Part shown: positions 1-11,244 of the stretch, in pieces
Layout of the letters: the number at the start of each line of letters is the position of its first letter
How positions within the stretch are numbered: the first letter of the stretch is position 1
Source of the DNA: Wyeomyia smithii
Lineage: Eukaryota; Arthropoda; Insecta; Diptera; Culicidae
NCBI RefSeq assembly: GCF_029784165.1
Contig: NC_073696.1
Location: forward strand, 265,576,760 to 265,640,759
Reading direction: 5' to 3'
Length of the DNA: 64,000 nucleotides
The notes under the pieces: generated by a model
Seen by the model: the letters and a program-made list of their open reading frames with translations, nothing else
Told to the model about the DNA's origin: nothing
The model's database searches: none
Program-made: the position numbers and the translations under genes

Positions 1-1
1 A

Positions 2-1348
2 CGAGGGAGGTATGTACGAAGCACCGCAAAACGTGACGCCATCGAAAAACATATCCAATCGTATGGTCCATCTGTGTCACATTATCGTCGAGAACATGCT
101 CCCAGAAGGTTAAACCTTCCGTCAGATCTAACTGAGAAACAAATGCACCAACACTTTCAAAACACGCATGAGCTGAAAGTTACTTATGCTCTTTATTGCA
201 AGAAAATCCGGGAAACGAATATTTCCCTAGTGAAATTGGCGAAAGAAGAGTGTGAGGTATGTGTTATGTCAGCACAACACCCTAAAAACTCCGGACATCC
301 AGAACCGATAACCGTGAGTACTGGTTCGACTTGCACTCGGTATAATGAGCACTTAATGATTGCCAAAACGTCCCGCGCTGCTTATCGTGAAGACGGAGAG
401 ACTGTGCTATCATACATGGTTGTTTTAGCTGTAGATCTTCAGAAGGTAACGTTATTCATTGTTGTGGTTAACTTTTTTGTATTATTTTGTATTATTTTTG
501 TATTTTTTCGTATTATTCCAGGTGGTACAGCTGCCTAGACTCGACAGATTGAAAACCCTCATCTTTTCTCGACGCCTTCTAGCGTTCAACCTGACGTTCG
601 TTCCTATTCGCAAATATACGAAGGCCTTGCGGCTGGTTGGTCTTCGAACGACATTACGAGCACATTTTTTCGGGTTATCCAACGATACAGAGACACAAAA
701 TACATTGTTCTGTGGCTGGATAATTGTGCTAACCAGAACAAAAACTGGGGTTTGTTTCTCCACTTAATATTACTGATGAACCCAAGTGACATTAATGTGG
801 AAAAACTTACCCTGAAGTGTTTTGAGTCTGGGCATATATTTATGGTAGCGGATAGTTACCATGCAGCCGTAGAAAGAGCAATGAAATCCAAACCACCAAT
901 AACATTTCTGAATTTCAAATATATTCTGCAAGTGGCGCAATCTGATGTTGAAGTATTGGACATGCATCTTCAGCATTTTTTTAGAACGGAACTGCAAGTT
1001 TCCCAATATTCGCTGAATAAAATGAACCCTCGTCCTTATATGGACCAAATTAGGACAGTCATATTTCGCAAAGGAAGCTATATGATGACATACGGAGATT
1101 CATTGAAAACTGGTGGTGATTTGATCAGTTGTAGGATTTTCACCAAAAAGCAGCTAAAAATAAAGGTGACATTCAAAACTTTTGACTCACACAGAACCCT
1201 TAAGCTCAAAAAACAAGCTCGTGGAATCGACAAAAGCAGGCAAGACGCGTTGTTGAATGTTATTCTACCGGTGATTGAGAAAGAGAAAAGGGAATTCTGG
1301 AAAAACTTGCCAGTAACCGAGAATGACGATGAAATTGAAGAAGACTGA
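2..1348 (+). pseudogene. DDE-type transposase-like gene, 5' end off-window, frameshifted
   Basis: The frame is open from the first bases of the window, so the gene starts to the left. Exon 1 (2-445) reads through HYRREHAPRRLNLPSDLT and a Cys pair (CEVC). A 76-bp GT-AG intron (446-521) ends on a codon boundary, and exon 2 continues with VVQLPRLDRL. Near 600-605 the frame shifts by one lost or two gained bases, after which the protein reads IYEGLAAGWSSNDI, then LWLDNCANQNKNW, ESGHIFMVADSYHAAVE, and ends at a TGA at 1346-1348. The acidic D-N segment in LWLDNC followed by a conserved H and D resembles the catalytic core of DDE transposase-like proteins that occur as uncharacterised multicopy families in insects. 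The superfamily is not assigned. The frameshift points to a dead copy, and no terminal repeat was found on the right. Confidence 0.55.
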
Positions 1349-2884
1349 ATGACTATTTACTCTATTAATTTCTTCGAAAATGAACAATATAAATTTCTAT
1401 GTTTTACCTTTGAATATAATTCTTCTTTTGTTGTAGTAATAATGAATGAAATAAATTTTTCATCGCACATTTTCAATTCTGTTACTGTTATGCGTTTATT
1501 CGTAACATGGAACTGACACAATTTGATTTTTTTTTCCAAAATCTGGTGAACAACCCTCGAAAGTGATGAAAAATGACGCGTTTATGGACAGTTTAGCATA
1601 CACAACATTTGCCTTTCTGCGCATTACTTTATCGATAACAAGCGAAACTTTGACCGCTTTAGGGTTCTACACTCCAAAGTCCTATTGAGCTCTAATTTTG
1701 CGTTGGGACTTTTTTCGAGAAGGTGAAATTTTTATGACCAACTTGTAAACGAAATTCGAAAAAGTTGATGGAGCTACTCTTCCAAAATCCAGGCGACTCA
1801 CCATTTGCAATACCAAAATTGGTCAAACGAGTAACTCGCGCTCAACTCTTTTTTTTGTAATAGGGGTCACTATCTGGGACTAAAACTAAAGTTGGTCTAT
1901 CGAGCAAGCCATATGAGCGTATGTTCGAGTCTCGACTGAAATAGTCATTGAGATACGGAACTCATGAACGTTAACTACGAAAGCTTTGTGGAATAATGTT
2001 CCACAAAGCTTCGCTTTTTTTACAGGACACTACTTTGTAACTTTCTCTCAATGATTCTGTTCTGATATAAATTCTCATGCATAGAGTCTTTTGATAGATT
2101 TCAGTAGTGTTGTGGGAAAGTTTATTCTGATAACAATTTGGTTTAAATTTTTGCGCTATGTGAGTAAGCTAAAATTGAACAATAACAAAATATAAATATA
2201 TTTTTACTTCAATATAACACTGGTCAAAAAAGTTGCCTTGAAAAGGTTACAGGACAGTTGTTAGTCATTTCTGCAAAAAAATTCGACATAGTTATGGATA
2301 TTTTTAAAACAGTTTTAGTACAACTTGAAATTTTTGAACCAGTTTCAAAATGTTTTGTCATACTTTTGAACACCATTTTAGGACACTTTGAATCATTAGT
2401 AGGATGGGTTTGAATACTTTTGAGACGATTATGAAATGTTTTTGGACTCTTTTTAAAAATTTTGAAGCTTTCTTAAACCTGTGTTGTACTATTTGAAAAA
2501 GAGTTGGGAGTTGTTTCTACTGAAATTTTTGAGTGCTTTCCATTAAAGCAAAGTTTTGAAAAATTTTACCACGGATTTGTTTTTCAGAAACATTTTGAAA
2601 CATTTTTCAAACAATTTTGAATCATTTTTAGAATGTTTTAGGACATGTATGAGCACACTTTTGAGACATTTGAACGCTTTTTACGCGATTTTTAGAAATG
2701 CTTGAACTCGTCTTACATATATTTAAAAACACTTTCAAGCCTTTTATGAGTTGATACATTTTAAAAATTTTTGAAACATTTATGAAATATTTTCAAAACT
2801 TTTATAAGTCACTTCTGAAATGTTTTCTGTTATATTATAGATAATTGAGAGACAATTCCGAAGATATGTTTAAGACACAATTGT
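1349..2884. other. AT-rich non-coding stretch with a hairpin and a degenerate T-rich array
   Basis: No gene is visible. At 1885-1935 there is a tRNA-like B-box string (GTTCGAGTCTCG), which could be a SINE remnant but lacks a clear A box or poly(A). A perfect hairpin sits at 1981-2011. From about 2240 to 2840 the strand is a highly diverged array of short T-rich units around TTTTGAAACATTTT, too decayed to define a period by eye. Confidence 0.5.
1981..2011. repeat. Perfect 13-bp-arm hairpin
   Basis: The arms AAGCTTTGTGGAA and TTCCACAAAGCTT are exact reverse complements around a 5-base loop (TAATG), and T residues follow at 2015-2020. It looks like a small palindromic repeat, not a transcribed terminator. 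Confidence 0.6.
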
Positions 2885-3306
2885 ACTGCCCATAAAAGCA
2901 TAAGAGTCCCATATGGAAATGCTCACAATTGAGAAAATCGCAATTGAAGTTCTAATCTTGAATTTGATGCAAATAACTAAAATTTGACAAAAAGTATGTT
3001 TTATTCAACTGTATGTTTATGATGTGGAACATTATATATTTCCATGAGTTCTAAGAACTTTTACATGATTTCCAGGCTTGTAAATAAATGATGGGACTCG
3101 TTTACCTTTATTTTCTCTCTAGATTTAAAAAATAAAAGCATATCAATCTCCACGCATTCTAAAACGGCCAAGGCATTTATTATCATTCCTTATTGTGTAT
3201 CTCATGTAAACAGTTTATTCAATCCAATTTTTATTTTTGAAATGGCCACATTGGATCATATGAGTTGCAATATGATGTTTTGGTTTTAACAGATTGCAAC
3301 ATGGAC

Positions 3307-3322
3307 CGGTGCATGTTACTTA
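3307..3322. repeat. Left target-site duplication of the Juan-like element (16 bp)
   Basis: CGGTGCATGTTACTTA is repeated exactly at 7710-7725. It immediately abuts a run of 15 T (3323-3337), which is the poly(A) tail of the minus-strand retrotransposon. Confidence 0.9.
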
Positions 3323-3558
3323 TTTTTTTTTTTTTTTAAGGGGGGATTTGTTAGTAGCTTAAGTATTTATGATAAATATTAGTAAATAATGAGTATGTGT
3401 GTCCAATCACAAATGGTGACTTCTCAACACTGTTAGAAATTTGTAATTTTAATTGTTAGGATTTGTTTGCTTTCGCAATTAGGACTTATCATTCGTAGGG
3501 ATTTAAACCTACTTGTCAGAAAAGGGGAAGTAAACTTACAACTAACTTAATTGCTAAC

Positions 3559-6219
3559 TTATTGGCTATAAAGAGAGCTTATCGTAGCAATTGAGGATTG
3601 CAACGATTTTTGTCGAAAATTGTTAATAATTTTATTTGACATAGCTTCTAATGGTTCAACACCAGTAAGTCTATGTAATTGGAGTGTACCAAACCAAGGA
3701 GGACGCTTCAAAATCATTTTCAGAATTTTATTCTGAATCCTTTGGAGCGTTTTCTTCCTTGTTGAACAGCAACTTGACCAGATCGGTACAGCATAAAGCA
3801 TTGCTGGTCTAAAAATTTGTTTGTAAATCAAAAGTTTGTTCTTTAAACAAAGTTTAGAATTCCTGTTAATGAGAGGATATAAACATCTCGTATATTTGAT
3901 GCACTTGGCTTGTATACTCTCAATGTGCTCTTTGAAAATAAGTTTTTTATCATAAATTAGTCCCAAGTACTTAACCTTGTCGGACCAACTTAAAATAACC
4001 CCATTCATCTTGACAACGTGATTATTGTTTGGCTTGAGAAAAGAAGCCCTAGGCTTATGCGGAAAAATTATCATTTGAGTTTTAGAAGCATTGGGAGAGA
4101 TTTTCCACTTTTGAAAGTAGGAAGAAAAAATATCTAAACTTTTCTGCAATCGACTGCATATGACACGAAGACTTTTTCCTTTTACGGAAATGCTTGTGTC
4201 ATCGCAGAACAATGACTTTGTGCATCCTGGAGGCAAATCAGGAAGATCTGAAGTGAATATGTTGTACAGGACTGGACCCAAGACTGAACCTTGAGGCACA
4301 CCTGCTCTGACAGGAAATCTATCAGATTTTGAATTCTGATAGACAACCTGCAGAGTTCGATCAGTAAGATAATTTTTTAAAATTTTGATTAGGAAAATTG
4401 GAAAATTAAAAGTTTGCAATTTCGCAATCAAACCTTTATGCCAAACACTGTCGAATGCTTTTTCTATGTCTAAAAGAGCAGCTCCAGTGGAATAACCTTC
4501 AGATTTGTTAGCTCGTATCATATTAGTAACTCTGAGCAATTGATGAGTTGTGGAATGCCCATGGCGAAATCCAAACTGTTCATTTGCAAAAATTGAATTT
4601 TCGTTGATGTGTGACATCATTCTGTTAAGAATAATTCTCTCAAACAGTTTACTTATTGAAGAAAGCAAACTGATTGGTCGATAACTTGAAACTTCAGCTG
4701 GGTTCTTATCCGGTTTTAAAATGGGTGTAATTTTTGCATTTTTCCATAATTTGGGAAAATATGCAATTTTGAAGCAGCAATTGAAAATTTTCACTAAAAA
4801 TTCCATTGTGCTCTCAGGGAGATGTTTGATTAGTATATTAAAGATTCCATCGTCACCAGGTGCTTTCATATTTTTGAAATTTTTAATAATTGATTTAATC
4901 TCATTCAAGTTAGTTTCAATTATTTCTGCAGGTAAAAAATTCTGGGAAGAAATTAAATCAAATTGACGTGTGACTTCATTTTCAATTGGACTCACAAAAT
5001 TCAAATTTGAGTTATGAACACTCTCAAACTGCTGAGCAAGTCTTTGAGCCTTTTGTTCATTGGATACAAGAAAACGTTCACCATCTTTTAAAACTGGAAT
5101 AGGCTTTGCAGGTTTCTTAAGAATCTTCGACAGCTTCCAAAAAGGTTTTGAATATGGTTTCAATTTTTCAACTTTAGTCTCAAAATTTTAATTTCTCAGA
5201 AGAGTAAATCTATGTTTAATCTCTTTCTGTAAATCTTTATAAATAGTTTTAAAAACAGGGTCACGAGAACGTTGATATTGACGTCTGCGGACATTTTTCA
5301 AACGAATTAGAAGTTGAAGATTTTCGTCAATTATTGGTGAATCAAATTTCACTTGAGCCTTTGGAACAGAATAATTCCTGGCATCAGCAATTGCACATTT
5401 TAATGCTTCCAAAGCGGAATCAATATTCACTTCGTTTTGCAAATCAAGCTCATTATTGAAATTTCTCTCAATATAATTTTTGTATCTTTCCCAATTAGCT
5501 TTGTTATAATTAAAAACAGAGCTCATAGGGTTTAAAACTGATTCATGTGATAAAGAAAAAGTTATTGGAAGATGGTCAGAATCAAAGTCAGCATGTGTGA
5601 TCAAATCACTACATACATGACTTTGATCTGTAAGCACCAAATCAATTGTTGAAGGGTTTCTTACAGAAGAAAAGCATGTAGGACTATTCGGAGACAAAAT
5701 AGAATAGTATCCTGAAGAACAATCATTGAATAAAATTTTGCCATTGGAATTACTTTGAGAATTATTCCATGAACGATGTTTAGCGTTAAAATCGCCGATT
5801 ATGAAAAATTTCGAACGATTTCTGGTGAGTTTTTGTAAATCACCTTTAAAATAATTTTTGAGCTCGCGTGTGCATTGAAATGGTAAATATGCTGCGGCAA
5901 TAAATAAAATCCCAAGTTCAGTTTGAACTTCAATTCCCAAAGTTTCAATAACTTTCGTCTCAAGATGGGGAAGAGCACGATGTTTGATTCGGCGATGAAT
6001 AACAATTGCAACTCCACCGCCGGAACCCTGAATCCTATCATATCTATGAACCACGTAATTGGGATCATATTTTAATTTTATGTTAGGTTTCAAAAATGTT
6101 TCAGTAATAATTGCAATATGCACATTATTTACTGTTAAAAAATTAAAAAGCTCATTCTCATTGGCCTTCAATGAGCGAGCATTCCAATTTAATATTTTAA
6201 TTGTTTTATTTAAAATCAT
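3559..6219 (-). pseudogene. Juan-like ORF2: AP endonuclease plus reverse transcriptase, one nonsense codon
   Basis: The single reading frame has 886 codons plus stop, starts at ATG 6219 (MILNKTIKILNWNARSL) and overlaps the ORF1 tail by 14 nt. The endonuclease domain covers about residues 8-225 with GDFNAKH (about 142-148) and SDHLP (about 214-218). The reverse transcriptase follows with APGDDG, YRPISLL, the LLDIEKAFDS catalytic Asp, AGVPQGSVLGP and FCDDT at about 671-675. The only break is TAA at 5188-5190 between the two domains. The frame is the same on both sides, so this is a point nonsense mutation, not a frameshift. FCDD in place of the commoner FADD/YADD keeps both Asp residues. A C-terminal RT-associated region is present (CSTRKKTLQRIQNKILK). 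The intact gene would nick target DNA and copy the element RNA by target-primed reverse transcription. Confidence 0.9.
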
Positions 6220-7523
6220 TGCTAAATTTTAAATTAGAAACAATTTTAATAGTAAAATTTGTGCCTATTTGAATGGCTTCAAACATTGATTTTGCCTGCA
6301 ACATGGCGTTCATAAGATCGAACATTGCCTGTTGCAAAAAAGAAAGTTTACCTGCCGTAATAGGCCCCAGGCAGTTGACATTAGAAAAAATATTTTCGGC
6401 AGCAATATTAGCTGGAGGAATAGGTGTACAATTATTTTCTAGCGTGTTTTGCTTACCCATATTAACGGTCATTTTCGAACTACCAACACTAGGCGGTATA
6501 ATGTTCGAACTACCTGCAACCTGTGCATAAGTTAAACGGGTATGCAAAGGAGTAGGTAAACTATGCGTCACTGGTACGCTTGGAGAATTTTGTTTTGAAG
6601 TTGGTTTTAATTGAGAAATTGAATTTTGTTTACCTTGCCTTAACAATTGCTAAACGGACTGGGCATTGATAAAAATTTGACATATGGTTGCCGTTACAAT
6701 TCGCACAGCGAAAATTTTTACTCTCTTTCACAGGACATGTGTCCTTTTTGTGAGAAGAGTCTCCACAATTAAGACATTTTTGGTCCATGTTACAGAATTT
6801 GGAACCATGGCCATAACGTTGGCAAGTACGGCATTGGGTGATAAGCTTTTCACCTCCGCCATACTTCCTATAAATTTCCGACTTTACACGCACATTATAC
6901 AAAGCATGTGCTTTTTCAAAAATTTTTAAGTTGTTAACCTCATTGCGGTTAAAATGAATCAAATAATTAACAAGGGAAATTCCAGTTCTCTGACTGTTTT
7001 CGCCTCGTGATTTTTGTTTTATTAGAATTACTTGGGTAGGGGCTATGCCAAGTAATTCTGTTAAAGTAAGTTTGATCTCATCAACGGTTTGATCGTTGGT
7101 GAGACCTTTCAAGACAACCTTGAACGGCTTGGCGTTCTTGGTGTCATATGTAAAAAATTTGTACATCTTGTCAGTTAAATACTGAACAAGACGATCACGA
7201 CCCTTTACTGAGTCGGCTAATAAGCGGCATTCACCTCTACGGCCAATTTGATAGGTAACTTTAACGTCAGAAACAAACGTTGAAAGTTCCTTTTTGAATA
7301 TATTAAATTCAGAAGAAATAGTTACCACAATAGGGGGAACTTTCTCCTTTTTTAAAGATTTTATATTTTGTATAGTTTCATTATTAACAACTTCCATTTC
7401 ACCAGCTTCTTGCTCAGGCAAAATATCAAAAGGATTGTCACTACAGACACTCGATGTGTCAGAAAGAGATGCCTCTCTTTTCCTCCCCGCAGCGATGCGA
7501 GGTTTCTTTTTCCGTCCAGCCAT
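6206..7523 (-). pseudogene. Juan-like ORF1 (gag-like nucleic-acid-binding protein), frameshifted
   Basis: The likely start is the ATG at 7523 (MAGRKKKPRIAAGRKREA), not the upstream ATG of the longer open frame, because this basic N-terminus suits Jockey-clade ORF1 and the upstream leader is hydrophobic. A PRE_C2HC-like segment precedes three CCHC-type zinc knuckles: CRTCQRYGHGSKFC, CLNCGDSSHKKDTC and CANCNGNHMSNFYQC. The first frame stops at 6630-6632 just after CPVRLAIVKAR. The protein evidently continues in the next frame (RQGKQNSISQLKPTSKQN) to 6206, so a small indel lies near 6635-6645. ORF1 proteins of this clade coat the element RNA. Confidence 0.8.
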
Positions 7524-7709
7524 TTCAGGTGATACGAAAAAAGTTAAAACAAATGTTAAATTCAAAAGTAGGTAGTCTTGAGAAAGACTGATGGGAAATA
7601 ACTCAGGTAGTCTTTTAAAGACACACTGACAAAACACAAACTTTGAAGCTATAGGCAGTCAAAGACCAGTCCACAAGCAACCGAAAAACGTCTGATCTGT
7701 AGGACAGTT

Positions 7710-7725
7710 CGGTGCATGTTACTTA
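7710..7725. repeat. Right target-site duplication of the Juan-like element (16 bp)
   Basis: Exact copy of 3307-3322. It marks the 5' end of the retrotransposon at 7709 and the point where the interrupted MITE resumes. Confidence 0.9.
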
Positions 7726-7977
7726 CCAAAAAGTAACTAAAGCTGATAGATGGAACCTCGTTCGAGATAGAGTCTACAATCATCATAATCATCAAACAGT
7801 TCACTAGGAATCGATGGAGACCGTAGGGCAAGGTTTGGTATTTTTCCAGTATTTTTAAGAACAAACTTTTAAATTTTATTAGGGCATACGAAAATTTGAA
7901 TAAAATTAGATACATTGACAGTATAAACTAAAATTTGCCTAAAAGTCATATGGGACTCTTATGCTTTTATGGGCAGT

Positions 7978-10461
7978 GTTCAGTTGGATGCTATTTTGAT
8001 TATTGTTGTCACATATTTGACATTATTTGTATTTTCATACATTTGAGATATTTCCAATCGTTTCTGGCAAATTTTATATTTTATTTTATTGGTTGATAAA
8101 CTGTGTTTTTTTTTTTCAATTGTTAGAAGTTGGTATCGACACACAATGTTATTCTAAAGATTAAAACTTTTTTCAGTTTATTTGTATTTACGCGTCTATA
8201 AATCGATTATCATTTTTTAAATAATTATCAGGATGATGCGGATTCTACTTCAAACTAGTTATTTCTTCAATTTCGTTAAATCGTTGAAATGAGAGCGTTG
8301 TTATATTTTCGTTGTATTATTTTTAACTTTCAAAAAATACTTTCGTTCCGTTCTGGCAGCTGAAATATTATTCCGTATGCAGTTGAACCACGCTTTCAGC
8401 CGAAAATTTGCAATTTCGACAATATTTTAGGCAGCCCTTGTTGTGTTAAAGAAATAAATGACCACGGTAACACCGAGTCGTAAGTGACTTTCCAATGGCG
8501 CCGGCCGGACAACTTTAATCCACCACAGCCAAACTGGAACTGTGCTTCGTTCGTGCGAGATAGCACAGACAGTGAAGCAATTGCTTGGCTTACGTTGCAG
8601 ACACCGGTGACGCAACGAGTGCCCTCTTGCCTCGCACCGTCGATCGCTCCGTTGTTGTTTCAATGTCAACCAGTTGCAGTTTGCAGGTATTGCAATTGCA
8701 GCAAAGGTACTTTCGTTTCGCTCGTTGATGTTCGTTTATTTTTCCTGAGCATGTAGAAGCCCGAGAGAGCCTCCAACCGCAGTGGTTCTAGTAGCCAAGA
8801 AAAGCTTTTAATTTTTATCAGCTCTATCGTGTTGTAGTGGAAGATTTACTCGTTTCCCCGTCTCGAATAGTTTTCCCCACCCCAAACTCCACTCTCTCTG
8901 GCAGTGCTGGAGTAAAACTCTTGAGTCTGCTCTTACTCGCCGCTCGGAGACCGTCCAAGGCCAACCGGGTTCAGCCAGCACGACACCAGGTTCCCCACCA
9001 TGTGTCACGGTGCTGCCTTGGCTGTGGCTGGCACTGGGGCCGCCGGTCGTCTTGCCCCACCAAGAAATGCACTTTTCCTGCCTGGTGTGACGTTTAAGCT
9101 CACCGGTTGAGAATCTCGAAATGCATCCACCGAATCATGAGGCTCTGTTGCGAATTTTTATCTATCGAACTAGCCGAACGGCTAGAAAAGCTTGCAAGCG
9201 AGGCGGAAAAGCGAAGCGCGAGACTCGGTGATAGTTTTCTAGGATGCCGCCTTGGGTTCGGGGCGGGAAAACGCGGAAAATCGATACCGGGGTTGTGGCG
9301 GACGAAGGGAAACGTACCGAGAGTGTAGCATGAGAACCAGTTGCCATTGTGTAAAACTAGATAAAAACAAAATATAGGTACACTACAGCAGAGAGTTTTT
9401 TTCGCTTGGCTGAGATTGCAGCTGATGATGATGTGATGGTGTGTGACTTTTGTTTCGAATAAAAATGTTCGCCGGTTATACCGATTGGTAGGTCGACTTG
9501 GCATGAACGCAACTTTTACAGAAGCGGCATTGTTTGCGAACTATAAATATCAGAAGCATCGTTAATTAAGTGATTCGTAATTTCACCTTAAAAGGGAGCA
9601 TTTTAATTTAATTTTTAAGAAGCGTCGCTTGTCAATTGATACCGCTTACTGAATTGATTTAGTTGAGAGCGCTACCCTCATTTCTAATGAAACATAACGA
9701 ACTAGTGTTCGAGGAAAGATATTTAATAATCTTAACTTTTAAAACATGTCACAAGATGGTAAACAAATCAACTTAAATTATTCAGAAGAACACATTGTTA
9801 AACTCTCGGAATTCATATTTTTTGTTTATAATCTATACATTTAAACTTCAAATTACGATTTCTGATGTAACTTGAACCAATTCGGTGGATTGACTCTCTT
9901 TATACCACTTGACTAGACCTGTGCGCCGACCATATCACCGGCGGCGGCGGCGTAGAAAACATTTTACCTCGGCGGCGATCGGCGCGCCGGCGTGACGCCG
10001 TTAGCTTTTATCAGCGGCGGCGGCGGCGCCGTGCATCGGCGTGACACTAATTACCACTTATAAAATATTGCGCAGAATGTGTGCTTTTGTACTCACATGT
10101 TCGATTTTTTTTTTTAATTGAACGTTCATAAATAAAAATGTATGCGTCAGAGTTGTAAGAATGTCAAAAATAGAAATAAAATTGGTAAGATATCAAGTAA
10201 ACAAACAATTGAATAACCAGAAAATAATAAACCAAGCAGAAAAAGTACAAACAAGTGTAAATCCCAAAAAAAAAATCATCAACGAGCCCACAACAAAAAA
10301 TTACATGGTAGACTGTTCCCAGAGACAATTCAATTTAGGAAAAAAGTAGGAGGGTGGTATTCAAGACACGACCGCATGATGTTGACTACCGTATTCTTAT
10401 AAAAAAAAAATTCCATTGAAGCAAATAGTAGAGGGAATTGCAACGCTTCTTTTACAAAACT
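7978..10461. other. Non-coding DNA with a GC-rich island and GGC repeats
   Basis: No convincing gene. About 8440-9540 is markedly richer in G+C than its surroundings, and the open frames on either strand there are short, Cys/Arg/Ser-rich and without recognisable domains. At 9937-10034 there are two runs of GGC triplets separated by about 60 bp, a pattern I associate with dispersed mosquito repeats. The rest is AT-rich with nothing recognisable. Confidence 0.45.
9937..10034. repeat. GGC/GCC trinucleotide-rich island
   Basis: Runs of CGG/GGC at 9939-9952 and 10013-10028 flank CGGCGGCGATCGGCGCGCCG. The block contrasts sharply with the AT-rich flanks. Confidence 0.6.
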
Positions 10462-11215
10462 TCTGTAACAAAATTTCGAGGCACCAAAAGGTGCCAGTTG
10501 CCGATTTCTTGTTTACTGGTTTCCGTCCAGAATTCCAGCCATTTTAGTATTTTGCGGTAGCCACCAGCATCACGGGTCAAACCGGCACGAGATGACCGTT
10601 ACTATTTTGTTTTTCCTCCTTTTAGCTGCTAACACCGAGCGTCCGTATGTATCCGGTACGGTTTAGTAGTGAAACTGATGGGGTGAAATGTTCGAACGAT
10701 ACGTTTTATACCAAGGCTTCGTCAGATAATTAGAAAGAAGGCGGGGCTACATAGATGATGGAATGGTAGAGACAAATGTTTCTTGAAAGCTGCGCCGGCC
10801 GCTGTCGTAATATTAACACCAACACAAACATGCATTTTTGCAAGGTTTTTTCCGCTAGCAGCAGCATTTGGTATAACAGGAAATTCAATTAGCCGCTTCT
10901 GTACCAAAATTTCGAGGCACCAAAAGGTGCCAGTTGCCGATTATAGTTTCCTGATTAGTCCGTCCAGACTTCCAGCCATTTAAGTGTTTTGCAGTAGCCA
11001 TTTACTACTAAAGCCACCAGCATAACGGGTGAAACCGGCACGAGATGACCGGTACTATTTTGTATTTCCTCCTTTCAGCTGCTATCACCTAGCGTCCGCA
11101 TGTCACTGGTGCGGTTTTGGAATCAGAACTATGGGGCGCCGGCCGCTATCGTAATACTAACACCAACAAAAAAATGCATATTTGCAAGGTTTTTTCCGCT
11201 AGCAGCAGCATAAAC
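10462..11215. repeat. Direct duplication, two diverged copies about 438 bp apart
   Basis: Copy 1 begins at about 10462 and copy 2 at about 10900, both with TTCGAGGCACCAAAAGGTGC. The copies share GGCACGAGATGACCG and TCCTCCTTTNAGCTGCTA. A further shared block, CGTAATANTAACACCAAC through TTTTTTCCGCTAGCAGCAGCAT, is at about 10800 and 11146. There are small indels and substitutions throughout. The repeat includes the palindrome GGCACCAAAAGGTGCC. No coding potential is seen. Confidence 0.8.
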
Positions 11216-11244
11216 ATCGGAAACAGAAAGTGACAACAACAATA

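Larger units (their letters stand above)
3323..7709 (-). mobile_element. Full-length Juan-like (Jockey-clade) non-LTR retrotransposon
   Basis: This 4,387-bp element is flanked by identical 16-bp target duplications. It ends in a 15-nt A tail on the minus strand (3323-3337) and carries a 5' UTR of about 186 bp, a gag-like ORF1 and an endonuclease/reverse transcriptase ORF2. The overall plan and the N-terminus MAGRKKKPRIAAG fit mosquito Juan elements of the Jockey clade; the family name comes from memory. Only two lesions are seen: a frameshift at the end of the ORF1 zinc-knuckle region and one in-frame TAA in ORF2. The insertion is therefore young, but this copy cannot mobilise itself unless both are bypassed. 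Confidence 0.9.
2885..7977. mobile_element. MITE with 31-bp terminal inverted repeats, interrupted by a Juan-like retrotransposon
   Basis: The left end 2885-2915 (starting ACTGCCCATAAAAGCATAAG) is the exact reverse complement of 7947-7977. Removing the retrotransposon and one copy of its target duplication leaves an element of about 690 bp with no coding capacity, so it is a non-autonomous DNA element. A motif resembling AACTAAAATTTG also recurs in direct orientation near both ends (about 2977 and 7927). No target-site duplication of the MITE itself is obvious, so its superfamily is unassigned. The perfect TIR identity implies a fairly recent element that was later hit by the retrotransposon. 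Confidence 0.75.

Noticed and set aside
1885..1935. tRNA gene
   Set aside because: Only a B-box-like string is present; no acceptor, D or anticodon stem could be folded.
8837..9097. 86-codon plus-strand frame in the GC island
   Set aside because: No domain, signal or homologue recognised; Cys/Trp/Arg-rich composition is typical of random GC-rich frames.
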